DNA of 64,000 bases from positions 62,001 to 126,000 of the forward strand of contig JASEFS010000003.1 in the NCBI GenBank assembly GCA_030018495.1, in the 5' to 3' direction. Below are positions 1 to 8,772 of this stretch, piece by piece (the first letter of the stretch is position 1; each line of letters begins with the position of its first letter). The position numbers and the translations under genes are program-made. This stretch comes from Deltaproteobacteria bacterium (lineage in GTDB: Bacteria; Desulfobacterota; Desulfobaccia; Desulfobaccales; 0-14-0-80-60-11). The notes under the pieces are model-generated. The model saw only the letters and a program-made list of their open reading frames with translations, did no database searches and was not told the DNA's origin.

Positions 1-116
1 TGGGCGAATTGCATTTCACTTCCATCCCAGGGTTCGGGGTGAATACAGGCTCCCGTACGCAGCGAAGCCGGGTCGGGTTTAAAATGCTTGCACTCCACGC
101 AACGAATTAACGGCAT
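1..116 (-). CDS. Partial small cysteine-motif protein (N-terminus only)
   Basis: The gene begins inside the window and runs off its left edge; 38 residues are visible. The start ATG is preceded by a very good ribosome binding site (GAGGAGG, about 4 bases upstream). The visible part starts MPLIRCVECKHFKP and contains a CVEC pair followed by a further Cys in ACIHP, a spacing that suggests a small metal-binding (zinc ribbon or Fe-S like) fold. I do not recognise the family and the C-terminus is missing, so no function is assigned. Confidence 0.6.
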   Translation of the reverse strand, partial: MPLIRCVECKHFKPDPASLRTGACIHPEPWDGSEMQFA

Positions 117-462
117 AAAACCTCCTCAACTTTGCATAGTTTCACCGGGGCAGACGCCCCGTTTGCAGAATTTTGATGCAACGGCGACCCCTGCTTCTTC
201 AGCAGGATTATTCAGTGAACAGCCAATATGGCCAGCGCCTTCAGACTTCATTCCATTTAAGCTATAGTGAAAAATTCATGAATATTCACTTATTTTTAAA
301 GAAATTTCAAGAAAGGATTGAATTCCCGGTACAAAAAAAAATTTCGGGAAGAGAATGGCTCAGCAACCCCTGTCAGGGGCGGTTAAGGATGTAACCGCCC
401 CGGCAGGGTTTTAATGAAAGGTGGGGAAAAACCTAAGATAATCGGCGGCTCGGCCGGTTTGC
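117..462. other. Intergenic region, AT-rich, with one hairpin
   Basis: This 346-bp stretch holds no convincing gene. The middle (about 250-350) is clearly AT-richer than the flanking genes and probably carries the promoter of the leftward gene at 1-116; a TTGAAA with a GAATAT 17 bases further on is the best candidate, but it is weak. The right end carries the inverted repeat described at 368-408. Confidence 0.5.
368..408. terminator. Hairpin downstream of the TPR gene
   Basis: An inverted repeat of about 17 bp (CCCTGTCAGGGGCGGTTA against TAACCGCCCCGGCAGGG, one bulge) with a six-base loop. It lies 55 bases beyond the stop of the leftward TPR gene and so may end its transcript. The short T-tract (409-412) is on the plus-strand side, so on the minus strand this is a hairpin without a proper U-run; terminator function is inferred. 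Confidence 0.4.
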
Positions 463-900
463 CTACTTGTGCCTTTCCCTGACACGTTTTTCCACGAGCT
501 TCATATAGTCGGCGTCCACTTTGAATCCCAGCTTTTTGGCTTTCTGCAAGTCCTCCAGGGCCTGATGGAAATCCTCCAGGCTAAAATACACCTGGGCCCG
601 GGTGTTATAGGCTTGGGCAAAGTCGGGGTCGACTTTCAAAGCCTGATTGAGGTCGGCAATGGCTTCATTATTCAGGTTTTTGGCATACTTGGCTCTGGCC
701 CGATAAACATACAAGGCCGGGTTGTCGGGTTGAGATTTCATGGCCCGGTTAAACGCGGTGATGGCCTCGTCAAACTTGCCGTTGTTGGAAAGTTCTATGC
801 CCTGCTCCACCAAGGCCTGGACGTTTTCCTGGGCCGAAATTCCGGCCAACGGCAGCAGACCGAGGGAAACTGTCAAAAAAAACGTGAAAACCCGCTTCAT
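463..900 (-). CDS. Secreted/periplasmic TPR-repeat protein
   Basis: A 145-residue protein with an N-terminal signal peptide (MKRVFTFF, a hydrophobic core, then a likely AxA cleavage site near residue 24) followed by three tetratricopeptide repeats: residues ~27-60 (EQGIELSNNGKFDEAITAFNR), ~61-95 (YVYRARAKYAKNLNNEAIAD) and ~96-130 (YNTRAQVYFSLEDFHQALED). TPRs are protein-protein interaction scaffolds; the partner is unknown. I start at the ATG at 900 rather than the TTG one codon upstream because AGGAGG then has a usable spacing. The gene stands alone between unrelated genes. Confidence 0.8.
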   Translation of the reverse strand: MKRVFTFFLTVSLGLLPLAGISAQENVQALVEQGIELSNNGKFDEAITAFNRAMKSQPDNPALYVYRARAKYAKNLNNEAIADLNQALKVDPDFAQAYNTRAQVYFSLEDFHQALEDLQKAKKLGFKVDADYMKLVEKRVRERHK

Positions 901-1003
901 CAAACCTCCTAAAGATATCGCCCTGACAGTTTAATTATTTGCCTTGCTCGATAAATCCTGAAAAAAACTGAGACAAGCTTAACCATAATCCTGGTTCAGC
1001 CGG

Positions 1004-2776
1004 TTAAACTGAACACTGGCGGCACTCTTCCGTAAATTCCTGGGAAACTTCCACCCTCTCAGGGGCGATGCTCAACACCTGGCCGGGCCGGGAGCCGTAG
1101 CGATATACCGTGATGCCCTTGAGGCCCAGACGCCAGGCAAGCAGGTAAGCCTCGGCGACATCATCCGCGGTAGCCTCAGGGGCCAGGTTGATGGTTTTGG
1201 AAACCGCGTTCTCAACGTGGCGCTGAAACGCGGCCTGCATCTTTACCTGATATTCCACACTCACTTCGAAAGTGGTGGGAAACAGACGCCGGAGCCCTTC
1301 CGGAAGTTCAAGGATGTGGCGCACCCTCCCGGTTTCCCTTAGCCGCGGCAGCCATTCCTCCTTGCTTAGACCGAACTCTGCCAGTTTTTGTAAAAACAGA
1401 GGGTGCACCTCATCGAATTCCTCTCCTTCCAGGGTCCGGCGGCGGTAAGCCAGGGCGAACAGGGGTTCGATGCCGCTGGAGGCCCCGGCGATCAAGCTGA
1501 TGGTACCGGTGGGGGCAATGGTGGTGACAGTGGCGTTGCGCCGGGGCGGCCGGCCCTCCTGGTGGTAGCGGCTGAAGTAGAAATTCGGGAAAGGCCCTCT
1601 TTCTGCGGCTAAGATTTCAGACTGGCGCACGGCCTGATCCTGAATGCGGGTCATGATTTTCTCCGCCAGTTCCAGGGCCTCAGGCGAATCATAGGCAATC
1701 CCCAGTTCGATGAACATGTCGGCCAGGCCCATAATACCCAGGCCTATCTTGCGATTGGCCCGGGTGATGGCGGTAATTTGCGCCAGAGGGTAATGGCTCT
1801 GGTCGATGCAGTCATCCAAAAACGAGACCCCTAGTCGCACCAGGCGGTCCAACTCCGCCCAATCCAGATCGCGGTTTTTGACGAGCTTGGCCAGATTGAT
1901 GGAGCCCAGGTTGCAGGATTCAAAGGGCAACAGGGGCTGTTCGCCGCAGGGGTTGGTAGCTTCCAGGCGTCCGAGCTCCGGGGTGGGGTTGGCCCTTTCA
2001 ATGGCATCCAGGAAGACCAGGCCGGGGTCGCCGGTATCTCGGGCATAGCGGCAAATTTCATCGAAGACCTTCCGGGCGTTGAGCCGGCCCCATTCCTTGC
2101 CGGTGCGGGGATTGATAAGGGGATAATCTTCGCCGCGCTCGACTTTTTCCATGAACGCGTCGGTCACGGCCACGGAGAGGTTGAAGTTGGTCAAGATGCC
2201 TTGCTCGGCTTTGGCCCTGATGAAATCCAGGACATCCGGATGATCCACGTTCAAGATGCCCATGTTGGCGCCCCGGCGCCTGCCCCCCTGCTTGACGACT
2301 TCGGTAGTGGTATCAAAGATGCGCATAAAGCCCACGGGTCCTGAGGCCACCCGGCCGGTGCTCCTGACTTGGTCGCCCCGCGGCCGCAAACGGGAAAAGC
2401 TGAAGCCGGTGCCACCGCCGGTTTGATGGATAAGGGCCATGGACTTGACCGCTTCCATGATGCCGGACATGTCATCAGGAACCGGGATGACAAAGCACGC
2501 GGCCAACTGGCCGATGGGCAGGTCGGCATTCATGAGGGTGGGGGAATTGGGCAGGAATTGCAATGAGGCCATGGCTTTGTAAAAAACCTCTGTCTGGCGG
2601 CTTACCGCTTCGGTGCCGCCGTAGCGCGCCTCAGCCGCGGCCACCCCCCGGGCCACGCGGCGAAACAATTCATCCGGGGTCTCCACCACCCGCCCGTCAG
2701 GGTCTCGCCGAAGATACCGCTCTTCGAGCACTCTTCGGGCAATCGGCCGAAATTGAGATTCAGATTGGTAAGACAT
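1004..2776 (-). CDS. nrdJ: Adenosylcobalamin-dependent (class II) ribonucleoside-diphosphate reductase
   Basis: This 590-residue enzyme makes deoxyribonucleotides using a cobalamin-derived radical, so it needs neither oxygen nor a small subunit. Family hallmarks are clear: the FLPNSPTLMNA segment, GGGTGFSFSRLRP with GPVGFM (phosphate/substrate loop), the active-site TNPCGEQPL with the CNLGS segment, and the glycine-rich IGLGIMGLADM. The C-terminal tail ends ECRQCSV, the CxxC pair that re-reduces the active site. It is at the short end for the NrdJ family, which often carries 100 or more further residues and a C-terminal zinc region. It is monocistronic; no cobalamin riboswitch is visible upstream. 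Class II RNR is expected in a strict anaerobe. Confidence 0.95.
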   Translation of the reverse strand: MSYQSESQFRPIARRVLEERYLRRDPDGRVVETPDELFRRVARGVAAAEARYGGTEAVSRQTEVFYKAMASLQFLPNSPTLMNADLPIGQLAACFVIPVPDDMSGIMEAVKSMALIHQTGGGTGFSFSRLRPRGDQVRSTGRVASGPVGFMRIFDTTTEVVKQGGRRRGANMGILNVDHPDVLDFIRAKAEQGILTNFNLSVAVTDAFMEKVERGEDYPLINPRTGKEWGRLNARKVFDEICRYARDTGDPGLVFLDAIERANPTPELGRLEATNPCGEQPLLPFESCNLGSINLAKLVKNRDLDWAELDRLVRLGVSFLDDCIDQSHYPLAQITAITRANRKIGLGIMGLADMFIELGIAYDSPEALELAEKIMTRIQDQAVRQSEILAAERGPFPNFYFSRYHQEGRPPRRNATVTTIAPTGTISLIAGASSGIEPLFALAYRRRTLEGEEFDEVHPLFLQKLAEFGLSKEEWLPRLRETGRVRHILELPEGLRRLFPTTFEVSVEYQVKMQAAFQRHVENAVSKTINLAPEATADDVAEAYLLAWRLGLKGITVYRYGSRPGQVLSIAPERVEVSQEFTEECRQCSV

Positions 2777-2943
2777 GAGGGTCCGCCTGCTTTCGATGAT
2801 GCAAAATTAAAGTAGAACTGAAATTACTCACCCTTTCCGCAGGTATTTTTGTTTTTTCTGAACTTGCCGATGACTGCTGATGCCTGCCAGTGACCACCTA
2901 TCACCATTTCACTTCCTCTCCCGGCAAGCGGAGGACAGATCAA

Positions 2944-3726
2944 TTAAGTAATGTCCCACTTCTTCGCCCGCTCTCTGTAGGGGGGCGGGAATTCGGGAGT
3001 GAAATTCTGATAAAAGGTGACGGGGTAGCGGGCGCCGATTTTTTTGCCCGCTTCCTTGAGTCCGTTCACCAACCCGTCCAGCATTCTGGCCGGGAAGCTC
3101 AATACCAGTTCGTCGTCCTGGGTCATGGAAAAAATGCGGTCGCCCGCGCCAGGAATTACCACCCGAATGGCATCCTGCCGATAAGGACCTATCAGGTAAG
3201 AAGCGCATTCGACTTTACCGCCGAATTCGCCGGTGACCCTTTCCCCCAGACTGAAGGCGGCGGCCTGAATCAAGCGCATGAGCTGCGCGGGATTGCCGTA
3301 CACCGCCACCACCTGGGGCGCGAGGGCCAGGCGCTCCAGGGGCGCCAAATAGATTGCGGCGATTTCCTGGGGCTCGAACCGCGGCAGGGACTCCACTTCC
3401 TTTAAGGCCGGTCCTAATTCCTGGTGAAACCCCACCTCACAAAAAAGCTGGCCCAGCTCCAAGAGCGGATCGATCTCGGGGATAAAGCCGAAGGCCAGCA
3501 GGCCCGGGATGCAAATGAGATCATCTTTGCCCAAGCCGACCGGCCAGCCGTAAACCCGGGCCATGGTGACGCCCTGGCAGATGGTGACTTTTTTGCCAAA
3601 AACCTGGGAAGGCCGCCGGGTTTTCTCCGGCAGCGCACTGATTTCGGGCACGAAAGCCACCCCGAAAGGTTCGGTGCGGAGGCGCAAGGCCTCCTTAATC
3701 TGTCTTGCCGCGTCCTTATAATCCAT
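2944..3726 (-). CDS. DUF169 family protein
   Basis: A 260-residue soluble protein that matches the DUF169 family, found mostly in anaerobes and of unknown biochemical role. Family-like features are the start MDYKDAARQIKEALRL, the region RPSQVFGKKVTICQGVTMAR, and the later segment FGGKVECASYL, with scattered conserved Cys residues that could bind a metal or cofactor. I start at the ATG at 3726, which has GGGAGG five bases upstream; a longer reading to 3819 lacks such a site. It stands alone. Confidence 0.75.
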   Translation of the reverse strand: MDYKDAARQIKEALRLRTEPFGVAFVPEISALPEKTRRPSQVFGKKVTICQGVTMARVYGWPVGLGKDDLICIPGLLAFGFIPEIDPLLELGQLFCEVGFHQELGPALKEVESLPRFEPQEIAAIYLAPLERLALAPQVVAVYGNPAQLMRLIQAAAFSLGERVTGEFGGKVECASYLIGPYRQDAIRVVIPGAGDRIFSMTQDDELVLSFPARMLDGLVNGLKEAGKKIGARYPVTFYQNFTPEFPPPYRERAKKWDIT

Positions 3727-4135
3727 GCAAGCCTCCCTGGGAGCAGCATACCTGCGCTCGTCCCTTGGTTGAATAAGGCATGTTACCAAAATGGTAGGGT
3801 CGAATCCAGCCTTCTGCAACTTTAACCCTGGTTTTCTTTGCAGATGCCCATTGCCTAATTAGGCCTTTGGCAAAAAAAGAAATTTGCCGACAGATTGAAT
3901 TTTTTTAAAAGAGTTCTTTTCAAATTGAAAATAGCCGAAAGTTTGTTTTAAAGTGGAAAAAGTAAAGATAAAGTGATGCAGCAAACAAACTCCAAGTTCT
4001 TTTTCCCTATCTGAGAGCTCAAGCCACCCAGGCAGGGTGTTTTTTCTATATGGAAATCCCGGAAAGGCTGCCGGCGCAAGCTTGTTTGCCGGTGCAGCCG
4101 CTAAGGGCAATTAAAGGATAGGGAAGGAGGACTTC
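3727..4135. other. Intergenic region between divergent genes
   Basis: This 409-bp stretch separates the leftward DUF169 gene from the rightward small gene at 4136. It is AT-rich from about 3880 to 3990, as expected for promoter DNA. A TTGAAA at 3925-3930 with TTAAAG 17 bases later is a weak promoter candidate for the rightward gene. An open frame on the minus strand (3859-4110) has no ribosome site and an unconvincing protein, so I do not call it. Confidence 0.4.
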
Positions 4136-4390
4136 ATGTACGTGGTGGAAAAATTAAAGCAGGTGCTGGGGTTGGGGTTTGCAGCCAGTGAAATGGGGGT
4201 AATCGAATCTGTGGAATCGATGTGCAAAACCATGGCGGAGATTAAAGACGCCCTGGGGTTGCCTCCGGATGCTGATTGTCAACAGATTATGCAGGCCATC
4301 GAGGCCAAGAAAAAGGAACCAGAAGTGGAGGTCGTCCAGCCGCAAATGGCCGCCGGGGGAGGGTGGTTCAAAAAACTTTTTGGCGGCTGA
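4136..4390 (+). CDS. Small acidic-to-amphipathic protein of unknown function
   Basis: An 84-residue protein with an excellent ribosome site (GGAAGGAGG) upstream of ATG. Residues 1-55 look helical (MYVVEKLKQVLG, then VESMCKTMAEIKDALG) and contain two Cys. A charged linker (KKKEPEVEVVQPQ) leads to a glycine-rich end, GGGWFKKLFGG, an amphipathic tail of the kind that can touch membranes or bind a partner. I recognise no family. A strong terminator follows at 4658, so it is probably a single-gene transcript. Confidence 0.65.
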   Translation: MYVVEKLKQVLGLGFAASEMGVIESVESMCKTMAEIKDALGLPPDADCQQIMQAIEAKKKEPEVEVVQPQMAAGGGWFKKLFGG

Positions 4391-4742
4391 CTTGCGGTTA
4401 TGAAAAATAAGCTTATTTTCTTCTCCAAAAGCTTGTTGCCAGGAGCAAATGACAGTGTAAAGCTATGACCTCCGGGTTGGGAACCCCAAACCCGGGCAGC
4501 AGGTTGAGCTTTTAGATTTGTTAGATCAGAATTGTCATTGTCAAGGTCTGGAGAATGAGGCACCGGCTTGCCATTCAAATGGCACCGGGATACCCGGAAA
4601 CCTTAATCTCTCCATAGTAAACCTTCTTTTTCGCTGATGCTACTTTGGGCAGTAGTGAAGGCTTGGCGGGTTTTTTTAAGACCCGCCAAAGCCTTTTTAA
4701 ACCTTATGACGCTTTAAGAAAGAAGGAATCCTTCGATTCATA
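4391..4742. other. Intergenic region with two hairpins
   Basis: This 352-bp stretch lies between two rightward genes. It holds an imperfect palindrome near 4562-4588 (TTGCCAT, TCAA, ATGGCA flanked by CCGG on both sides) without a T-tract, and the terminator at 4658-4698. The promoter of the P-type ATPase must lie in the last few tens of bases, but I cannot pick it with confidence. Confidence 0.5.
4658..4698 (+). terminator. Rho-independent terminator
   Basis: A GC-rich stem (AAGGCTTGGCGGGT against ACCCGCCAAAGCCTT, a single bulged base) with a T-rich loop and a run of five T at its end. It ends the transcript of the small gene at 4136-4390 and separates it from the P-type ATPase gene. Confidence 0.85.
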
Positions 4743-7496
4743 ATGTCTGCCACCCATCAATTCAACGAAGGACCGGGATTTTTTACACTGGCCCCCGAAC
4801 AAGTTTTGGAGAAGCTGGGGACCGGCCCTGAGGGATTGAGCGATACCGAGGCTCAAGGGAGGCTGGAAAGCTTCGGGCCCAACGAATTGGCGGCCGCCCC
4901 CAAAATTTCCCCTCTTCTCATTCTTCTCCGGCAGTTCGGCAACATCCTGATGGTCATACTTATCGCGGCTACGGTGATCTCCTTCGCTTTGGGAGAACGC
5001 CTGGACGCCTACGTCATTATGGCTATCGTCCTGGCCTGCGTAGTTCTGGGATTCGTTCAGGAGTACCGGGCCGAAAAAGCCACGGAGGCGCTGCAAAAGT
5101 TGTCGGCGCCCGTCGCCACGGTCATTCGGGATGGGGAAGAATACAGCATTCCGTCCCGGGAGGTGGTTCCCGGCGACCTGCTGGTGCTCCATACCGGCGA
5201 CCGGGTGGCGGCGGATGCCCGGTTGCTGGAAGCCGTCAACCTTATGGCCGACGAAGCCATCCTTACCGGGGAATCCCACCCGGCCCATAAAAAGGTGGAT
5301 AGGGTTCCGGACCCCCACGCTTCTCTGGCGGACCAGGTCTGCATGGTTTTCGGCGGCACCGTGATCACGTATGGCCGGGGCAGGGCTGTGGTCACCGCCA
5401 CCGGCATGCGCTCGGAATTCGGCCGCATCGCCCGTCTGCTGGCCGAAGTGAAGAATGACCACACCCCCCTGGAAAAGCGCATGCAGACCATCGGCCGCGT
5501 GTTGGCCGTAATCTGCCTGGTTACCGCGTCCGGAGCTTCGGTCTTGGGAGTCTGGCGGGGGCATACCTGGCTGGAAATGCTTCTCTGGGGCATCAGCCTG
5601 GCAGTGGCCGCGGTGCCGGAATCGCTCCCCGCGGTGGTCACCGGGGCGCTGGCCATCGGCACCACACGCATGGCCCGCAAAAATGCCATCGTCAAGCGCC
5701 TGCCCGCAGTGGAGACCATGGGCTGCATCACCGTCATTTGCACCGATAAGACCGGCACCTTGACCAAAAACGAAATGACCGTGCGCCGGTTGTTTCTGGA
5801 TGATCAGGAAATCCGGGTGACCGGTGCGGGATATGAGCCGGAGGGGGAATTCGACGCTGTCGGCCGGCAAATTCTCCCCCATCACCATCCGGTGCTGCAC
5901 GCCGCCGCCCGCATTGCCCTGTTGTGCAATGATGCCTCCCTTAGAAAGCACGAAGGGGTCTGGGAGGTGCGGGGCGACCCCACCGAAGGGGCTTTGCTGG
6001 TTCTGGGGCAAAAAGCCGGGATGGATGCTGGGCAACTTCTCGCCACCCACCCCAGGGTGGCGGAAATTCCCTTTACATCAGAACGCAAGCGCATGGCCAC
6101 CATCCACCAGGGAAGCGAGGGCTTCCAAATGCTCCTCAAGGGGGCGCCGGAAAGCCTGCTGCCCTTTTGCCGCAAGGTCCTCACCATTAAAGGAGAGAAG
6201 GCCCTTTCTGACCAGCAGCGTCAGCGTATCCGGGCCGAGGCTGACCACATGGCGGGCGAGGCTTTGCGGGTCTTGGGGCTGGCCTACCGCCACCTGTCGG
6301 CCATCCCGGATCTCACTCCGGAGGCCGAAGAAGATGACCTGGTCTGGGTGGGTCTGGTGGGCATGATCGACCCGCCCCGGCCTGAGGCCAAAGACGCGGT
6401 GCGCCGCTGCCGCCGGGCCGGCATCCGGCCCATCATGGTAACCGGGGACCACCCGGACACCGCTGCCGCCATCGGCCGGGAACTCGGCATCCTTCCCCGG
6501 GAAAAACGGCACAACCCTGCCGTCCTCACCGGCCAGGAAGTGAATGCTATGGACGATGCCCGGCTGTCGGAGGCCGTCAAAGAGGTGGGGGTGTTCGCCC
6601 GGGTGTCGCCGAGCCATAAGCTGCGTCTGGTGACGCTCTTGAAGGACCAAGGGGAAGTTGTGGCCATGACCGGGGACGGCGTTAACGATGCCCCGGCCTT
6701 GAAGCGGGCCGACATCGGAGTGGCTATGGGTGTCACGGGCACCGAAGTCACCAAGGAAACCGCGGACATGATCCTGGCGGACGACAACTTCGCCACCCTG
6801 GTGAGTGCAGTGGAGGAAGGCCGGGCCATTTTCGACAACATCAAGAAATACCTGGTATTTCTCTTAAGCACTAACTTGGCCGAAATCCTGGTGCTCACCG
6901 GGGCCTTTTTCCTGGGCATGCCCATGCCCCTTATCGCCTTGCAGATTCTCTGGATCAATCTCATCACGGACGGCCTGCCGGGCTTGGCCTTGGGGGTGGA
7001 CCCCAAAGCCCCTGATATCATGTCCCGCCCCCCCCGGCCTCCCCAGGAGGGCGTCTTCTCCTACTCGGTGAATGTCCTTTTGGGTGTTATTTCGGTATAT
7101 TATACTCTGCTCCTCATTCCCCTCTTCGCCTATTATGTGTATTTCAATCCCGCGGGCCATGAAACCCAGGCTTTGGTGCTGATGCAGGCCCAAACCATGG
7201 TCTTCCTCACCCTGGTCCTGCTGGAGCTGGTGGCCGCCTTCAACTGCCGCTCCGATTACCACTCCATCTTCACCGTAGGCATCTTTCCCAATCGCTTCCT
7301 GGTCATAGCGGTGCTCATTTCCTTTGTGATGATGGCGGCGGCGATTCATTGGCCTCCCCTGGCTAAGCTGTTTCACACCGTGCCCCTGCGCCCCGTGGAT
7401 TGGCTGCTGGCAACGGGGCTGACCTTGACCCTGGTGCCGGTGGTGGAACTGGCCAAATGGCACATACGCCGCCGCTCCCGTTGGAGAGAACTATAA
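4743..7496 (+). CDS. Cation-translocating P-type ATPase, probably Ca2+ (P2A type)
   Basis: A 917-residue inner-membrane ion pump. In order: N-terminal cation-ATPase domain (1-75), first helix pair, actuator domain with LTGES (~174-178), phosphorylation site DKTGT with the acceptor Asp at about 335, nucleotide-binding domain, hinge TGDGVNDAP, and a C-terminal block of six membrane segments. Residues known to form the second Ca2+ site of SERCA are present: Asn and Glu in STNLAEIL and Asn, Thr and Asp in INLITDGLPG. Membrane segment 4 reads PESLP where SERCA has PEGLP, with the Glu kept. This supports Ca2+ (or Mn2+) export rather than heavy-metal transport. The ribosome site is weak and the gene is monocistronic. 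Confidence 0.9.
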   Translation: MSATHQFNEGPGFFTLAPEQVLEKLGTGPEGLSDTEAQGRLESFGPNELAAAPKISPLLILLRQFGNILMVILIAATVISFALGERLDAYVIMAIVLACVVLGFVQEYRAEKATEALQKLSAPVATVIRDGEEYSIPSREVVPGDLLVLHTGDRVAADARLLEAVNLMADEAILTGESHPAHKKVDRVPDPHASLADQVCMVFGGTVITYGRGRAVVTATGMRSEFGRIARLLAEVKNDHTPLEKRMQTIGRVLAVICLVTASGASVLGVWRGHTWLEMLLWGISLAVAAVPESLPAVVTGALAIGTTRMARKNAIVKRLPAVETMGCITVICTDKTGTLTKNEMTVRRLFLDDQEIRVTGAGYEPEGEFDAVGRQILPHHHPVLHAAARIALLCNDASLRKHEGVWEVRGDPTEGALLVLGQKAGMDAGQLLATHPRVAEIPFTSERKRMATIHQGSEGFQMLLKGAPESLLPFCRKVLTIKGEKALSDQQRQRIRAEADHMAGEALRVLGLAYRHLSAIPDLTPEAEEDDLVWVGLVGMIDPPRPEAKDAVRRCRRAGIRPIMVTGDHPDTAAAIGRELGILPREKRHNPAVLTGQEVNAMDDARLSEAVKEVGVFARVSPSHKLRLVTLLKDQGEVVAMTGDGVNDAPALKRADIGVAMGVTGTEVTKETADMILADDNFATLVSAVEEGRAIFDNIKKYLVFLLSTNLAEILVLTGAFFLGMPMPLIALQILWINLITDGLPGLALGVDPKAPDIMSRPPRPPQEGVFSYSVNVLLGVISVYYTLLLIPLFAYYVYFNPAGHETQALVLMQAQTMVFLTLVLLELVAAFNCRSDYHSIFTVGIFPNRFLVIAVLISFVMMAAAIHWPPLAKLFHTVPLRPVDWLLATGLTLTLVPVVELAKWHIRRRSRWREL

Positions 7497-7518
7497 GAGA
7501 ACTATCCACCAAAAGAAA

Positions 7519-7537
7519 CACGGGCTGGAAGCCCGTG
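7519..7537. repeat. Dispersed hairpin repeat, GGAA-loop family
   Basis: A perfect palindrome CACGGGC-TGGAA-GCCCGTG in the gap between the convergent P-type ATPase and argJ genes. It belongs to a family of hairpins in this window (9465, 46140, 47324, 61063, 61151, 61174) in which the stem changes but stays paired and the loop is TGGAA or its complement. Confidence 0.75.
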
Positions 7538-7590
7538 CTGTCAATATAGTGGGCGGTTCAAAGGATGAGGCGGGAAAAATGGAAAACGCC

Positions 7591-8772
7591 TCAACTCCGA
7601 TAGCTGGCGTTGATCTTGATGTAGTCTTCGGTAAGGTCGCAGGTGTCGTAGTGGTCTGAAAACCGGCCTTTGTGCAGATCGATGGTGATAGTGAAGGGGC
7701 CGGCCAGGATCAGCTCCCGGGCCGCGGCTTCCGCCTGCTCCCCCAGACCCTGGCCTGACTTGACCACCGGATGGCCGCCGAACGCGATGTCCACTGCGGC
7801 CGGGTCGAACCTGGCCCCGGAGCGCCCCAATGCCGCCATGAGGCGCCCCCAATTGACGTCCGCGCCGGCCATGGCGGTCTTGACCAAGGGCGAGGTGGCT
7901 ATGGTGGCTGCGGCTTGTCGGGCTTCTTTCGGGGTCGCCGCGCCCTGAACCAGGATGCGGAAAACCCGGGTGACGCCCTCTCCGTCGGCCACCACCTGCC
8001 GGGCCAGATCCTGCATCACCGCAACCAGCATCTCCTGAAACTCTCCTGACGCCGGGCTTCCCGGTCCCCAAGGCCCGTTCCCCGCTTTGCCGCTGGCCAG
8101 GAGCAGGGCCATGTCATTGGTGGAGGTGTCCCCGTCAATGGTGATGCGGTTGAAGCTTTGTTCCGCCCCTGCTTTGAGAGAGGTTTTCAAAAGATCCGGA
8201 CTTACGGCGGCATCGGTGCAAATAAATACCAGCAGGGTAGCCATGTCCGGGTGGATCATGCCCGCGCCTTTGGCAATGCCGGCCACCGTGACCTTGGCGC
8301 CGCTGATTTGCCCCTGCTGGTAAGCCGTTTTGGGACGGGTGTCCGTGGTCATGATGGCCCGGGCGGCCTCGGGGAGACCCTCCGGACGAAGGTTCCCGAC
8401 CAGACCGGGCAGAGCCTGGATTATTTTCGGAACCGGCAGCGGCTGGCCGATGACCCCGGTGGACGCGGGCAGGACCAGGGACTCCCGCAAACTGAGGAGG
8501 CGTGCCAGTTCACCGGTGATATGCCGGGCCGCGCCCAGGCCTTCGGCCCCGGTGCAGGCGTTGGCATTGCCGCTGTTGATGAGCACGGCTTGGGCTTGGC
8601 CGTTTCTCAAGCGGGCGCGGGTGATCAGGACCGGCGCGGCCTTGACCCGGTTGGTGGTGAATACCCCTGCCGCGGCCGCAGGTGTGTCAGCCACGATCAG
8701 GGCAAGGTCCAGGCCGCCGTGCTTTTTGATGCCGGCCGCCGCCCCGGCGGCCGTAAATCCCGGCACTATCAT
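7591..8772 (-). CDS. argJ: Bifunctional ornithine acetyltransferase / N-acetylglutamate synthase
   Basis: ArgJ (393 residues) moves the acetyl group from N-acetylornithine to glutamate in arginine biosynthesis and can also use acetyl-CoA. The proenzyme cuts itself before a conserved Thr; here the site is KGAGMIHPDMATLL with the nucleophile at Thr179. The N-terminal GVFTTNRVKAAPV, the NSGNANACTG oxyanion region and the C-terminal end DLTEDYIKINASYRS are typical. Its start overlaps the stop of the upstream GyrI-like gene by four bases (ATGA), with GGAGG seven bases before, so the two are translationally coupled. A stand-alone acetylglutamate-synthase-like GNAT lies 3.5 kb upstream on the same strand. 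Confidence 0.96.
   Translation of the reverse strand: MIVPGFTAAGAAAGIKKHGGLDLALIVADTPAAAAGVFTTNRVKAAPVLITRARLRNGQAQAVLINSGNANACTGAEGLGAARHITGELARLLSLRESLVLPASTGVIGQPLPVPKIIQALPGLVGNLRPEGLPEAARAIMTTDTRPKTAYQQGQISGAKVTVAGIAKGAGMIHPDMATLLVFICTDAAVSPDLLKTSLKAGAEQSFNRITIDGDTSTNDMALLLASGKAGNGPWGPGSPASGEFQEMLVAVMQDLARQVVADGEGVTRVFRILVQGAATPKEARQAAATIATSPLVKTAMAGADVNWGRLMAALGRSGARFDPAAVDIAFGGHPVVKSGQGLGEQAEAAARELILAGPFTITIDLHKGRFSDHYDTCDLTEDYIKINASYRS

Noticed and set aside
173-394. Open frame of 73 codons on the plus strand
   Set aside because: No ribosome site, irregular composition, overlaps the hairpin at 368-408, and the protein looks random.
463-912. Long open frame opposite the TPR gene
   Set aside because: It is the complement of a well-supported TPR gene and has no family pattern.
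2777-2943. Cobalamin riboswitch before the B12-dependent RNR
   Set aside because: The space is only 167 bases and I see no B12-box-like conserved sequence; it holds a degenerate period-7 tract near 2871-2905 instead.
3859-4110. Open frame of 83 codons on the minus strand
   Set aside because: It lies in AT-rich intergenic DNA, lacks a ribosome site, and shows no domain pattern.
7519-7537. Bidirectional terminator between the ATPase and argJ genes
   Set aside because: It is a perfect hairpin but has no T-tract on either side and clearly belongs to the dispersed repeat family.
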